A stretch of 64,000 nt of DNA from Stakelama portus (GTDB lineage: Bacteria > Pseudomonadota > Alphaproteobacteria > Sphingomonadales > Sphingomonadaceae). The stretch is from contig NZ_QFZL01000004.1 of NCBI RefSeq assembly GCF_003171655.1, forward strand, positions 310,001 through 374,000, given 5' to 3'. Numbering within the stretch: the first letter of the stretch is position 1; every line of letters begins with the position of its first letter. Position numbers and translations under genes: made by a program. Positions 47,810 to 57,700 of the stretch are shown one piece after another. Below the pieces are notes generated by a model. The model was not told the origin of the DNA, searched no databases, and saw only the letters and a list, made by a program, of their open reading frames with translations.

Positions 47810-47848
47810 GCCGGGCCCCATCGGGGGCTCGGCAGCCTCTTTCATTTT
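47810..47848 (+). terminator. Terminator-like hairpin before the lipoprotein at 47862
   Basis: GCCGGGCCCC (47810-47819) pairs with GGGGGCTCGGC (47823-47833, with one G-T pair) over a short loop and is followed by AGCCTCTTTCATTTT. It lies 14 nt or more upstream of the next gene's start, so it could end the micro-ORF transcript or act as an attenuator for the lipoprotein gene. Confidence 0.55.
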
Positions 47849-47861
47849 GGGGAGCAGGCTG

Positions 47862-48308
47862 ATGATATTTCCCGGAATGGCAGAAACACGAATTCTGGCG
47901 GCACTTTCGCTGGTTGTGGCCCTGTCGGGATGCAACATCACCGGCGATTGCGGGGACACGGTGTTTGAAAAGACCGTCGATCCGGAAAGCGGCATGATCG
48001 CCTGGGGCTATGTTCGCAATTGCGGCGCCACCACCGGCTTTGCGACGCATGTCGCGGTTGGCAAGCCGAACAGTCAGCTTGCCGACGCGACCACCGTCCT
48101 CATCATCGATTCCGATCACGGCAAGGCGACGATGGGTAACCCTTTGAACGCGGTATGGATCGGTATCGGATGGTCGGGCAGACGAAACCTGTCGGTTACC
48201 TATGCGTCCAAGGCGCGCGTTTTCGAGAAAAAGAGCAGCGCAGCCGGCGCAACCATGACGTTTCAGGCATCTGAGCCATATCGGGAGCCGAGCGTCGTGG
48301 TGTACTGA
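47862..48308 (+). CDS. Small predicted lipoprotein
   Basis: 148 residues from ATG 47862 (MIFPGMAETRILAALSLVVA), preceded by GGGGAGCAGG. Lipobox VALSGC (Cys at about 24), then CNITGDCGDTVFEK with a second Cys and YVRNCGATTGFATHVAVG with a third. The mature part has a beta-rich pattern ending in YREPSVVVY. No family recognised. The ATG at 47877 is an alternative. It converges on the glutaminase gene, and its expression may depend on read-through of the structured region upstream. Confidence 0.75.
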   Translation: MIFPGMAETRILAALSLVVALSGCNITGDCGDTVFEKTVDPESGMIAWGYVRNCGATTGFATHVAVGKPNSQLADATTVLIIDSDHGKATMGNPLNAVWIGIGWSGRRNLSVTYASKARVFEKKSSAAGATMTFQASEPYREPSVVVY

Positions 48309-48313
48309 CCGCC

Positions 48314-49252
48314 TCAAAACACCCTTGGATCGAAGATCGACCAGCCGGTCCGCTGCACCAGCCGTTCGAGCGCCAGCGTGCCCAGTTGCGAATTGCCGCG
48401 TTCGTTGAGCCCCGGCGACCAGACCGCGATGCTCGCGATCCCCGGCACCACTGCCAATATCCCGCCGCCCACGCCCGATTTGCCCGCCATGCCGACGCGA
48501 AACGCGAATTCGCCCGATCCGTCATAATGGCCGCAGGTCAGCATCAGCGCGTTGATGCGTCGCGCGCGCCGTGCCGACACGATATTATGCCCGGTATCGG
48601 GATTGCGCCCGCCCGCCATCAGAAACCGGCCCGCGCGCGCGAGCTGGCGACAGCTCATCGCCAGCGCGCAATGGTGGAAATAGACGCCCAGCACGCGCTC
48701 GGCGGCCTGATCCAGATTGCCGAAACTGCGCATGTAATTGGCAAGCGCCATGTTGCGAAACCCGGTGTCCTGCTCGGCCCGTGCAACGGCTTCGTCGATG
48801 TAAATCGCGTCGTCCCCCGCCAGCATCCGCACGAACCGCAGCATTTCGCCGATCGCCTCGCGCGGTTCGTGATGGCCCAGCAATATGTCGGTGACGACGA
48901 TCGCGCCTGCGTTGATGAAGGGATTGCGCGGGATGCCATGCTCGCTTTCGAGCTGGACGACCGAATTGAACGCGCTGCCCGACGGTTCGACGCCGACGCG
49001 GCGCCACAATTGATCGCCGACCGCGCCCAGCGCCAGCGTCAGCGCGAACACCTTCGACACCGACTGGATCGAAAAGGCCATGTCGCCATCGCCCGCGATG
49101 CATTCGCGGCCATCGGCCGTCACCACCGCGATGCCGAAGCGGCGCGGATCGACCGCTGCCAGCGGCGGGATATAGCTTGCGACCGTCCCCCGGTCCGGCG
49201 CATCCGCCATTTCGGCGGCGATATCGTCTATGATCGCGGCAAGATCGGCCAT
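48314..49252 (-). CDS. glsA: Glutaminase A
   Basis: Hydrolyses glutamine to glutamate and ammonia. 312 residues of the serine-dependent beta-lactamase-like family. Catalytic S-x-x-K is in [17 protein letters not shown]. Other landmarks: [45 protein letters not shown], and [20 protein letters not shown], which includes the KSGVGGG motif near the end. Length matches the family (about 310). Cytoplasmic, no signal peptide. It converges on the lipoprotein gene; the YkvA gene lies upstream in the same direction with 33 bp between. Confidence 0.95.
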   Translation of the reverse strand: MADLAAIIDDIAAEMADAPDRGTVASYIPPLAAVDPRRFGIAVVTADGRECIAGDGDMAFSIQSVSKVFALTLALGAVGDQLWRRVGVEPSGSAFNSVVQLESEHGIPRNPFINAGAIVVTDILLGHHEPREAIGEMLRFVRMLAGDDAIYIDEAVARAEQDTGFRNMALANYMRSFGNLDQAAERVLGVYFHHCALAMSCRQLARAGRFLMAGGRNPDTGHNIVSARRARRINALMLTCGHYDGSGEFAFRVGMAGKSGVGGGILAVVPGIASIAVWSPGLNERGNSQLGTLALERLVQRTGWSIFDPRVF

Positions 49253-49285
49253 GACAGCATGATAGGACGCAGACAGCGCGCTTTC

Positions 49286-49654
49286 CTAATCGTAGATCAT
49301 CACGGCGAGCGACCAGACCAGCCAGATCAGCAAGGCCCAGAGCAGCAGCACGATGACGATGCCGCCCCATGCGATCGGCAATCGCGATTCCTTTTCCGCC
49401 TTGGCGCGATATTCGGCCAGCAGCGCATCCGGCACCATCTTTTCGAACAGCCACACGCCCAGCGGGATCAGGATCATGTCGTCGACCAGACCCAGGATCG
49501 GAATGAAATCGGGCACCAGATCGATCGGCGACAGCGCATAGGCGGCGATCACCAGACCGAACAGCTTGGCGGTCAGCGGCGTGCGCGGATCGCGCACCGC
49601 CAGCCAGACGGCATGCGCTTCGACGCGGATACGATGGACGAGCGATGGCCCCAT
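49286..49654 (-). CDS. YkvA/DUF1232 family membrane protein
   Basis: 122 residues from ATG 49654 (MGPSLVHRIRVEAHAVWLAV). The frame is open to 49759, but that part is a Pro/Arg-rich, low-complexity stretch with a poly-G run. The family core is clear: TPLTAKLFGLVIAAYALSPI, then DLVPDFIPILGLVDDMILIP. One C-terminal transmembrane helix (GIVIVLLLWALLIWLVWSLA). Function unknown. Confidence 0.9.
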   Translation of the reverse strand: MGPSLVHRIRVEAHAVWLAVRDPRTPLTAKLFGLVIAAYALSPIDLVPDFIPILGLVDDMILIPLGVWLFEKMVPDALLAEYRAKAEKESRLPIAWGGIVIVLLLWALLIWLVWSLAVMIYD

Positions 49655-49724
49655 GGCGCGGGCATCGCGCGCGCCGGGGCAGGGGTCAAGCGGGTAATCG
49701 CGCGGACGCGCTTTCCCGCCCGGC

Positions 49725-49741
49725 GGGGGCGGGGGGGGGGG
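49725..49741. repeat. Poly-G tract upstream of the YkvA gene
   Basis: A GGGGG run, one C, then 11 consecutive G (49731-49741). It lies just before the YkvA ATG on the minus strand, where it reads as poly-C. Homopolymers like this are prone to slippage and to sequencing error. Confidence 0.9.
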
Positions 49742-49805
49742 CTGCCCGCGCAACGTCAATGGCCCGCAAGCCTGTCCTGCGGGCCAGATCGTCGCCGGAC
49801 CGCGA

Positions 49806-50285
49806 TCAGAGCGCGGTTTCGACGTGGCGCCCTGCTTCCTCGGGCTTGATCGTCCTGCCGGTCAGCATCTTGAAATAACCGGTGATCGTCTGGTCGCCTT
49901 CCCAGATTTCGGCGTCCTCCAGTTCGAACCGCAGCATCATCAGACTGGGATCGTTGCGGCCGCCCTCGAACCAGGCTTCGACCATGTTGGACCAATATTT
50001 GTCCTTCACCGCTTCGTCGGTCTCCTCGACGATATTCCCCTTGATACAGGCGAACAGCTTATGGTCTTCTGACACATATTGGACCATCGCGGGCCCGCCG
50101 GGGGCAAGGCGATTGGTTTTGGATGTGTAGAACCAGAATTCGCTGTCGGCGTTCTTGTCGACGATCGCGGTCATCGGTTCGCTATGTTCGCTGCTGCCGA
50201 TCAGGCCCGCCATCACGAACCGGTCGCCGGCCAGCTTCTTCCACATATGCTTGCGAATTTCGTCGGCGCTCTTCTTGTCGGACAT
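49806..50285 (-). CDS. Pyridoxamine 5'-phosphate oxidase-like general stress protein
   Basis: 159 residues from ATG 50285, preceded by GAGGAG at 6 nt. The split-barrel FMN-binding family is shown by MAGLIGSSEHSEPMTAIVDK, EFWFYTSKTNRLAPGGPAMV and LFACIKGNIVEETDEAVKDK-YWSN, with WFEGGRNDPSLMMLRFELED near the end. The stress-protein 26-like group binds FMN or F420 and acts in redox protection; the substrate is unknown. The open frame continues upstream out of phase with the MFS gene but is not coding. Confidence 0.9.
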   Translation of the reverse strand: MSDKKSADEIRKHMWKKLAGDRFVMAGLIGSSEHSEPMTAIVDKNADSEFWFYTSKTNRLAPGGPAMVQYVSEDHKLFACIKGNIVEETDEAVKDKYWSNMVEAWFEGGRNDPSLMMLRFELEDAEIWEGDQTITGYFKMLTGRTIKPEEAGRHVETAL

Positions 50286-50383
50286 CACATACTCCTCAAC
50301 TGGTGTGCAGCTGTCCAACGAAGCGGAGCGCGACTCTTTCCATTGATTCTCCAAGGGATTGCCGTTCAACAGGGGATAGCGGT

Positions 50384-51736
50384 TCAATCGGTGCGATAGC
50401 GCGCGAGCGTCACCAACCCCGCGCCCACGGCCAGCCCCGCACCCACCATCAACGGAACCGCACCGAGCCCCAGTCCGGCGGCCAGCAGGATGCCGACCAG
50501 CGACGCGCCCATCGTCTGGCCCAGCAGGCGCGCCGTTGCGATCATGCTGCTTGCCGCGGCGGTGCGTGCCATCGGCGCGGAATTGAAGATCATCCGCGCA
50601 TTGGGCGAATAGAACATGCCGAAGCCCACGGCAGTCAGGCTGAGCCGCCACGCAAAATCCATCGGCGCCACATCGGCCGGGGCAAGCATCATCAGGATCA
50701 TGCCGCTCGCCGCAAAGCACATGCCGATCATGCCCAGGATCGAGGATTTGAACCGGTCGGACAACCAGCCCGCGGTCGGCGATACCACCAGCATGGTCAG
50801 CGGAAATGGCAGGATCAACAAGCCCACTTCGTCGGGCGAATATCCCATGCCGCGCTGAAGCCGGAAGGGCAGCAGGACCAGCATTGCCGCCGATGCCATG
50901 AAGGCGAAGATCGCGCCGATCGTTGCCAGCCCGATGGTCCGGTTGCGCAGCAGGTCGACGGGGAAGATCGGTCGCTCGCGAACCGATTGGCTGCGCACGA
51001 ACAACAGGCCCGAAATCAGCCCCGCGACGCCTATCGGAACGCCCAGTGCCACCGATCCGTGGATCGCGATGTCGAGCCCGCCGATGATCCCGCCGAAGGT
51101 CGCGGCGCTCCACAGCCCGCTCTTCCAGTCGTACCGCCCGCTCGCCCGTTCGGGATGCGGCAAGGCCCTGCCGATCGCTAGCGACAGCAAGGCGAAGGGT
51201 ACGGGCGCCACGAACACCCAGCGCCAGTCGAAATGCTGGACCAGAAAACCGCCCAGCGTCGGAGCCAGCGCGGCGGACGATGCCGCGACGACGCTGTTGA
51301 TGCCCAGGCCTCCGCCCAGCGATTTCGACGGATAGATGAAGCGCAGCATCGCCGTGGCGACGCTCAGCGCCATCGCCGCGCCCAGCGCCTGAAACCCGCG
51401 CACGACCAGCAGCATCGGAAAGCTGTGAACGAGGAAGGTCGCGGCGGATGCCAGCGCGAACACTGCCTGCCCGGTCTGATAGACGCGGCGCAGCCCGAAT
51501 TGCTCGCCCAGTCCGCCGAACGGCAACAGGCACATCACCAGAACCAGCTGATACAGCGTGACGACCGACACCACCGCGCCTTCGCCGATGCCCAGATCGT
51601 CGGCGATCGTGGGCAGGGCGACATTGGCGATCGTGCCGTCGATCATGAACAGCGCGGTGCCGAAGGATATGGCGAGAATGGCCCAGATCCGCCGGGGAAG
51701 CGGCAGGCCCTCAGTCTCGATCGCGGGGGATGGCAT
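50384..51736 (-). CDS. MFS transporter, DHA2-type drug exporter
   Basis: 450 residues with about 14 transmembrane helices, beginning IWAILAISFGTALFMIDGTIANVALPTIADDLG (residues about 16-48), the DHA2 opening. Motif A/B-like segments: PFGGLGEQFGLRRVYQTGQ, then GLGGGLGINSVVAASSAALA-type central loop, and PTLGGFLVQHFDWRWVFV, the family's GP-x-LGG motif region. Likely exports hydrophobic cations or drugs. It lies upstream of the PPOX gene in the same direction with a 98-bp gap. No adjacent TetR or MarR regulator. Confidence 0.9.
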   Translation of the reverse strand: MPSPAIETEGLPLPRRIWAILAISFGTALFMIDGTIANVALPTIADDLGIGEGAVVSVVTLYQLVLVMCLLPFGGLGEQFGLRRVYQTGQAVFALASAATFLVHSFPMLLVVRGFQALGAAMALSVATAMLRFIYPSKSLGGGLGINSVVAASSAALAPTLGGFLVQHFDWRWVFVAPVPFALLSLAIGRALPHPERASGRYDWKSGLWSAATFGGIIGGLDIAIHGSVALGVPIGVAGLISGLLFVRSQSVRERPIFPVDLLRNRTIGLATIGAIFAFMASAAMLVLLPFRLQRGMGYSPDEVGLLILPFPLTMLVVSPTAGWLSDRFKSSILGMIGMCFAASGMILMMLAPADVAPMDFAWRLSLTAVGFGMFYSPNARMIFNSAPMARTAAASSMIATARLLGQTMGASLVGILLAAGLGLGAVPLMVGAGLAVGAGLVTLARYRTD

Positions 51737-51940
51737 CGCCGCGCTCGCTGCACTGCGGCCCGGGCGGAGTCAATGGGCGCTGGCGGCGCGCGAAAGCCGG
51801 CGCAGAGCGGCAAATGCGGCCAGTCGAGTCGGTTTCAGGGTCGCCCGTGCCATGGCTCGGTTCAGCCGGTGGCCGTGCGAATCCCGATCGGGTAGCGATG
51901 GTTGCGCCGCGCATCGATGCGGCTTGTTCGGGAGTGTGGA

Positions 51941-52345
51941 ATGAAACGGCTATTGGCCTTCGGCTTTGCAACGCTGGCGATGGGGATCGCCGTGCCGGCT
52001 GCGGCACAGGTCGCAGCGGAAGGCAATGTCGCGAAAATGGATGGCGACTGGGGCGGTGAAATCGGCCTTGCCTATGATGCGCCGCTGGTGCCGGGCCTTT
52101 TGAACTTCAGTCTGGGCGGTGGCGGCTTCGTCCATGACGGCGCCGACGATGTCGATATCGACCTTTATGCCCGTGCCGAGGCAAAGGCGACCGTCGCGGA
52201 CACGTTCGCGCTGGGCGCCGGCGCGCGGCTGGGTTCGGACCTCGATTTCTATGGCACGGTCGAAGTGCCGATTGCGCCGCTGCTCAAGCTCAAGGGCAAT
52301 ATCGGCGAGGATTATTTCGCGGCGGGGCTGCGCTTCGGTTTCTGA
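51941..52345 (+). CDS. Small secreted beta-rich protein, outer-membrane-like
   Basis: 134 residues from ATG 51941 (MKRLLAFGFATLAMGIAVPA), preceded by GGAG at 6 nt. A signal peptide is likely cleaved at AAAQV. The rest alternates polar and hydrophobic residues: GGEIGLAYDAPLVPGLLNFS, IDLYARAEAKATVADTFALG, GAGARLGSDLDFYGTVEVPI and ends YFAAGLRFGF with terminal Phe, as many barrel proteins do. At this size it would make six to eight strands. Family unknown. Confidence 0.75.
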   Translation: MKRLLAFGFATLAMGIAVPAAAQVAAEGNVAKMDGDWGGEIGLAYDAPLVPGLLNFSLGGGGFVHDGADDVDIDLYARAEAKATVADTFALGAGARLGSDLDFYGTVEVPIAPLLKLKGNIGEDYFAAGLRFGF

Positions 52346-52381
52346 ACGGGCGCGATGCGCTGATCGTGCCAGTCCGCGCGA

Positions 52382-52804
52382 TCAGTGCGCCGCGCCCTCC
52401 GGCACAAGGCGCGGGTCGGTCCCATAGCGGTTTTCGCCCGGTGCGGGCGGCCAGAAAATGATGGCGAAAAGGGCGATCAGGCTCAGCCACCGTGCCGCCT
52501 CTGCCGCGACAGGCACTTGCAAGGGGCTGTCGTAGCTGATGCGTATGATCATGACCGTTGCCGCAATCAGCGGTCCGGGCCAGCCGGGCAATCCGATATC
52601 GTGAAGGCGGCGCGCGGAAAGTGTCATGATCGGCAACGCCGCGAGCGCATGGGCTTCGGCCACACTGATTGTCAGGCCAAGCCGCGCCGCCAGCATCGCA
52701 ATCGCCGAACCGATCATTCCTGCCAGCCACAGGAAAAGAAACGTCTCGCTTCGCGTCGCACGGCCGCGAAACAACAACACGTCCCGGATAGGGGCGCAGG
52801 CCAA
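52382..52804 (-). CDS. DUF805 family membrane protein
   Basis: 140 residues. The family's FRGRATRSETFLFLWLAGMI motif (RGR...R..FW) is at the start, ARRLHDIGLPGWPG is the conserved (S)ARRLHD.G..GW, and GENRYGTDPRLV the C-terminal GPN.(Y)G.DP. About four membrane helices. Bacterial DUF805 proteins are inner-membrane proteins of unknown function. It converges on the small secreted-protein gene at 51941. Confidence 0.92.
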   Translation of the reverse strand: MACAPIRDVLLFRGRATRSETFLFLWLAGMIGSAIAMLAARLGLTISVAEAHALAALPIMTLSARRLHDIGLPGWPGPLIAATVMIIRISYDSPLQVPVAAEAARWLSLIALFAIIFWPPAPGENRYGTDPRLVPEGAAH

Positions 52805-52847
52805 GGGCCAGGCCCTCGCCGAGGATACGCAATCCCTTCAACATCAA

Positions 52848-52878
52848 ACGGGAGGCTGCCTTGCCGACAGCCTCCCGT
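52848..52878 (-). terminator. Strong hairpin after the thiolase gene
   Basis: ACGGGAGGCTG (52848-52858) pairs perfectly with CAGCCTCCCGT (52868-52878) over a 9-nt loop, 16 nt after the thiolase stop. The following bases on the minus strand (TTGATGTTG) are only weakly T-rich, so termination efficiency is uncertain. Confidence 0.6.
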
Positions 52879-52893
52879 CAATAATCGGGTCGA

Positions 52894-54072
52894 TTACAGG
52901 ACTTCGAACAGGCCGGCGGCACCCATGCCGCCACCGATGCACATCGTCACGACGACGTACTTCGCGCCGCGACGCTTGCCTTCGATCAGCGCGTGGCCGG
53001 TGCAGCGCGCCCCGGTCATGCCATAGGGGTGGCCGATCGAAATCGAGCCGCCATTGACGTTGAGCAGCTCATCGGGAATGCCCAGCTTGTCCTGGCAATA
53101 GAGCACCTGCACCGCGAACGCTTCATTGAGCTCCCACAGGCCGATATCGTCCATCTTCAGGTTGAACTTTTCGAGCAGCTTCGGGATCGCGAAGACCGGG
53201 CCGATGCCCATTTCATCGGGCTTGGTGCCCGCAACCGCCATGCCGACATAGCGGCCGAGCGGCGTCAGGCCGCGCTTTTCGGCGACCTTTTCTTCCATGA
53301 TGACGCTGGCCGACGAACCGTCCGACAACTGGCTGGCATTGCCTGCGGTGATCGTGCCCTGCGGCCCCACCACCGGCTGCAGCGACTGCAGCCCTTCCAG
53401 CGTGGTTTCGGGACGATTGCCTTCGTCCTTGGACAGCATCACTTCCTTCTGCGTGACTTCCTTCGTCTCCTTGTTGGTGACGTTCATCACTGCAGTTACC
53501 GGAACGATCTCGTCGTCGAACTTGCCCGCGTCCTGCGCGGCGGCGGTGCGCTGCTGCGACCGCAGACCGTATTCGTCCATCCGCTCGCGGCTGATGCCAT
53601 AGCGCGCGGCAACCACTTCGGCGGTCTGCAGCATCGGCATGTACGTGTCGTCATGCATCGCGATCAGATCGGGATCGGCCTGCACGCGCATCTGCGGCGT
53701 CTGTACGGTCGAGATCGATTCCTGACCGCCGCCGATGGCGATATCCATATTGTCGATCATCACTTGCTTGGCGGCGGTGGCGATCGCCATCAGGCCCGAC
53801 GCGCACTGGCGGTCCATCGACATGCCCGGCACCGTGATCGGCAGGCCCGCGCGCAACAGCGCCAGCCGCGCGATATTCGGGCTCTGGCTGCCCTGCTGCA
53901 GCGCCGATCCCCAGACGAGATCCTCGACTTCGCCCGGTTCGATCCCGGCGCGCTCGACGGCGGCCTTGATCGAATGTGCGCCCAGCGACGGGCCGAGCAA
54001 TGCGTTGAAAGCGCCGCGATAGGCGCGACCGATCGGCGTGCGGGCGGTGGAAACGATGACTGCGGAACGCAT
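52894..54072 (-). CDS. Acetyl-CoA C-acyltransferase (thiolase)
   Basis: Catalyses thiolytic cleavage of 3-ketoacyl-CoA or its reverse. 392 residues. The acyl-accepting Cys is at residue 90 in [13 protein letters not shown]; the His is in [20 protein letters not shown] (catalytic HPxGxTG); the deprotonating Cys is in [21 protein letters not shown]-terminal [19 protein letters not shown] is family-typical. MaoC dehydratase lies upstream in the same direction, which suggests a fatty-acid or polyester-related operon; whether the substrate is medium- or long-chain cannot be told. The exact role (FadA-like or PhaA-like) is unresolved. Confidence 0.93.
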   Translation of the reverse strand: MRSAVIVSTARTPIGRAYRGAFNALLGPSLGAHSIKAAVERAGIEPGEVEDLVWGSALQQGSQSPNIARLALLRAGLPITVPGMSMDRQCASGLMAIATAAKQVMIDNMDIAIGGGQESISTVQTPQMRVQADPDLIAMHDDTYMPMLQTAEVVAARYGISRERMDEYGLRSQQRTAAAQDAGKFDDEIVPVTAVMNVTNKETKEVTQKEVMLSKDEGNRPETTLEGLQSLQPVVGPQGTITAGNASQLSDGSSASVIMEEKVAEKRGLTPLGRYVGMAVAGTKPDEMGIGPVFAIPKLLEKFNLKMDDIGLWELNEAFAVQVLYCQDKLGIPDELLNVNGGSISIGHPYGMTGARCTGHALIEGKRRGAKYVVVTMCIGGGMGAAGLFEVL

Positions 54073-54173
54073 GGTATTTTCCTTTCCTGGTGCCTCCTCC
54101 GCCGGGGAGGAGGTTTTAAGGTTTAGGCTCGCCTGCGCGAGCGAAGCAGCGGGCCGGAGCCGGGGGCTCCATT

Positions 54174-54195
54174 CGCCTTCGCACGAACGAAGGCG
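54174..54195. repeat. Inverted repeats between the MaoC and thiolase genes
   Basis: CGCCTTCG (54174-54181) pairs with CGAAGGCG (54188-54195) in the 132-bp gap. A second palindrome, CCTCCTCC-GCCG-GGGAGGAGG, sits at about 54095-54114, directly upstream of the thiolase start. Neither has a U-tract on the minus strand. They look like intergenic repeat elements. Confidence 0.6.
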
Positions 54196-54204
54196 GCTTT
54201 CAGA

Positions 54205-54678
54205 TCAGACGTATAACAGCGCGATCCACTCCGCGATCAGCGCCGGTTTTTCCTCGCCTTCGATTTCGAGCACATATTCGGTCACGCGTTCCCACACGCC
54301 CGGCTTGCGCTCGGTCAGCTTGATGGTGGTAAAGCGGGCGCGCACGCGCTTGCCCGAACGTACCGGCGTCAGGAAACGGACTTTGTTGCCGCCGTAATTC
54401 ACGCCCATCTTCAGGCCTTCGATCGTCGGCTCATCGGCCAGCGTGCCCAGCATCGGCATCAGCGACAGCGTAAGGAAACCATGTGCGATGGTGCCCCCGA
54501 ACGGAGTCATCGCCGCGGCCGCGGGATCGACATGAATGAACTGGTGATCGCCGGTGGCATCGGCGAACTTGTCGATCATTTCCTGCGTAACAGTAATCCA
54601 TTCGGAAACACTCGGCGTGCCCACGCGTTGGACCAATTCATCGATCGTTACGGTCTCCACTGGCCCTTTTCCCTCCAT
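54205..54678 (-). CDS. MaoC family dehydratase
   Basis: 157 residues from ATG 54678 (MEGKGPVETVTIDELVQRVG), preceded by a GAAAGG Shine-Dalgarno; the longer frame to 54744 is not family-like. Hot-dog fold hydratase: ITVTQEMIDKFADATGDHQFIH-VD includes the catalytic Asp and His (DATGDxQFIHxD), followed by PFGGTIAHGFLTLSLMPML. Such enzymes hydrate enoyl-CoA. With the thiolase downstream it may form a two-gene set, but inverted repeats separate them. Confidence 0.93.
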   Translation of the reverse strand: MEGKGPVETVTIDELVQRVGTPSVSEWITVTQEMIDKFADATGDHQFIHVDPAAAAMTPFGGTIAHGFLTLSLMPMLGTLADEPTIEGLKMGVNYGGNKVRFLTPVRSGKRVRARFTTIKLTERKPGVWERVTEYVLEIEGEEKPALIAEWIALLYV

Positions 54679-54764
54679 TGCCTTTCGCCTAGGCGCGGAT
54701 GCCAGATAGAGGCCCGGGTCCGAGTCCCGCAAGCCCACAACCAACTCAATGATGGAAAATCACT

Positions 54765-57700
54765 ATGGACGCTACGTCGGCTGCCCGGAAATCCATGATA
54801 TCCTTGCATCGCGCCGCCGAACCCGATGTTCTAAAGCCGCTTGTCGCGCGTGCGCGACTCGATTCGCAAGAACGATCGCGCGCGCTGGGATATGCCGCCG
54901 GATTGCTCGCCGACCTGCGTGAGGCCCAGCATCGCGGATGGGTGAATCAGTTTCTTCAGCAATATCGCCTCAACACGTCCGAAGGCATCGCCCTGCTCAG
55001 CCTTGCCGAGGCATTTCTGCGCGTGCCCGATCCCGAAACCGCCGATCTGCTGATTTCGGACAAGCTTGGCGAGGCCGACTGGCGCTCGCATAGCGGCAAA
55101 TCCAGCTCGAAAATGGTCAATTCGGCTACCTGGGGGCTCGTCATGGGCCGCGCGCTGGTGGGTGAGGGCGATGGCGGCCCGCTGCGCCGCTTGCTCTCGC
55201 GCGCCGGCGAACCCTTTGTGCGTCAGGCGGTCGGGGCGGCGATGCGGCTGATGGGCGAGGTGTTCGTCATGGGCCGGACGATCGACGAAGCGATCAAGCG
55301 GATGAAGAAGCCCGAGAATAAGGGCTTCGTCGCCAGCTTCGACATGCTCGGCGAAGCGGCGCGTACGCAAAAGGACGCCGAACGCTATTATGTCGCCTAT
55401 CGCAAGGCGATCGACGCCGTGGGCAAGGACGCAAAGGCCGGGCATTCGATCTCGGTAAAGCTCTCCGCGCTCCATCCGCGCTATGAAGTGCCGCAATATG
55501 AACGGTGCGTCCCCGAACTCACCGATATGCTCGCCCAGCTGTGCCAGCAGGCCGCCGATCGCGGCATTTCGCTGACCGTCGACGCCGAAGAGGACGAACG
55601 TCTCGACATGAGCCTCGACATTATCGAGGCAGTGGCGAAGCGTTCGGAACTGCGCGACTGGGAAGGCTTCGGCATGGCGGTGCAGGCCTATGGCAAGCGC
55701 GCCCCGGCAGTGATCAAATGGGCGGATTCGCTCGGCCGTCCGATCAATGTCCGGCTGGTGAAGGGCGCCTATTGGGATACCGAGATCAAGAAGGCCCAGA
55801 TCGAGGGGCTGAGCGGCTATCCGGTCTATACGCGCAAGGCGGCGACCGATGTCTGCTATCTCGCCTGCGTGCGCGAAATGCTCGAGGCGAATCATATCCG
55901 CCCCGCTTTCGCCAGCCATAATGCGCTGACCGTCGCGACCATTCTCGAATGGGCGGGCGAACGCCGCGATTTCGAATTTCAGCGGCTCCATGGCATGGGC
56001 GAAGGCCTGTATGAGCGGCTGGTGCGCGAACGCGGCTATGCCTGCCGCATCTATGCGCCGGTCGGCGGGCATAAGGATCTGCTCGCCTATCTCGTCCGCC
56101 GCCTGCTCGAAAACGGCGCGAATACCAGCTTCGTGCACCAGCTGGGCGATGACAGTCTGTCCGAAGAGGAATTGCTCGCCGATCCGGTCGATCATATCGA
56201 ATCGGTCGGGCGGACGCGCCATCCGGGCATTCCGCTGCCGGTCGACATGATGGTCCATTGGCGCAACAGCCAGGGTATCGACCTGAAAGACCGTCCGATC
56301 CTGCTCAGGACCGCTGCCGATATCGAAGCGGTGCCGTTCGAACCCGAAGGGACCGACGCGGTCCATGCCGATCCGCTGCATCCCAGCGGCCGCGCGCGCA
56401 AGGCGATCGAAGCGGCACGGACCCCCGATGACGATGTCCATGCGGCGATCACGCGCGCGCAGGGCGCCTATCGCGACTGGGAACGCACGCCGATCCATGA
56501 TCGCGCGGCGGTGCTCGAACGCTTCGCCGATCTGCTGGAGGAAAACCGGATCGAGCTGATGGCGCTGTGCGTCAAGGAAGCGTTCAAATCGATTCCCGAC
56601 GCGCTGGCCGAAGTGCGCGAGGCGGCCGATTTCTGCCGCTATTATGCCTATCAGGCGCGCACCGATCTGGTTCCGCGCACGCTGCCCGGGCCGACCGGGG
56701 AGCGCAACGAGCTCAAGATGGAAGGGCGCGGCACCTGGGCCACGGTGGCGCCGTGGAATTTCCCGCTCGCGATCTTCGTGGGTCAGAATGCCGCCGCGCT
56801 GGTGACCGGCAACACCGTCGTCGCCAAGCCCGCGCCGCAAACGCCCGGCATCGCCCGTCGCGTTGTCGAACTGGCGCATCAGGCGGGCGTGCCGCAGGAT
56901 GCGATGATCCTGGTCACCGGCGGCGCCGATGTCGGTGCCGAACTCGTGTCCGACAGCCGCATCGCGGGGGTCGCCTTCACCGGATCGACTGCCACGGCAA
57001 AGCGGATCGCGCATACGCTGCTGGTCGATGAAGACCGGCCGATCATTCCGTTCATCGCCGAAACCGGCGGCATCAATGCGATGATCGTCGATTCGACGGC
57101 GCTGCCGGAGCAGGTGGTCGCCGATGTCATCACGTCGGCGTTCAAATCCGCGGGGCAGCGTTGCTCGGCGCTCCGCCTGCTGCTGATCCAGGAGGATGTT
57201 GCCGAGGGGATTGAGGAAATGATCGCGGGCGCCATGGCGACGCTGATCATCGGCGATCCGGGCGATCCGGCGACCGATGTGGGGCCGGTGATCGACCGCG
57301 CCGCCTATGACCGGCTGATGGCCTATCGCGAAACGATGCGCCCGCGCTGGCTGGCGACCACCCATGTTCCCGATGAGGGGCTGTTCGTGCCGCCGACGAT
57401 GATCGGGCTCGATTCGGTCGACGATCTCGACAAGGAATGGTTCGGCCCGATCCTGCACGTCGCGACGTGGAAGGCGGGCAAGCTCGCCGAGACGATCGAG
57501 CGGGTGAATGCCAAGAAATATGGCCTGACCATGGGGTTGCACAGCCGCATCGCGCGCTCGGCGGAGATTGCCGAGGATCTGGCGCGGATCGGCAATCTCT
57601 ATGTCAACCGCAACATGGTCGGTGCGATCGTCGGATCGCAGCCCTTTGGCGGCGAAGGGCTGTCGGGGACCGGTCCCAAGGCGGGCGGCCCCAATTATCT

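Larger units (their letters stand above)
47550..47848 (+). ncRNA. Candidate structured RNA region carrying a micro-ORF
   Basis: Between two lipoprotein genes, a series of stems can be drawn on the plus strand: CGTGCC-CAAC-GGCACG (47558-47573); CCGATGG/CCATCGG (47680-47686 and 47695-47701); CGAAGCG ... CGCTTCG (47705-47711 and 47734-47740) enclosing GGGGG-TATTCT-CCCCC; and a terminator-like stem at 47810-47833. The micro-ORF at 47606 lies between the first and second stems. I do not recognise a named RNA family. Confidence 0.45.

Noticed and set aside
47741..47968. 75-codon plus-strand frame beginning MPQARGPHG
   Set aside because: It has no Shine-Dalgarno, overlaps the hairpins and the start of the lipoprotein gene at 47862, and its composition looks accidental.
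49755..51533. Long minus-strand frame fusing the PPOX-like protein to upstream sequence
   Set aside because: The upstream 400 codons are an out-of-phase shadow of the MFS gene; the PPOX protein has its own GAGGAG and ATG at 50285.
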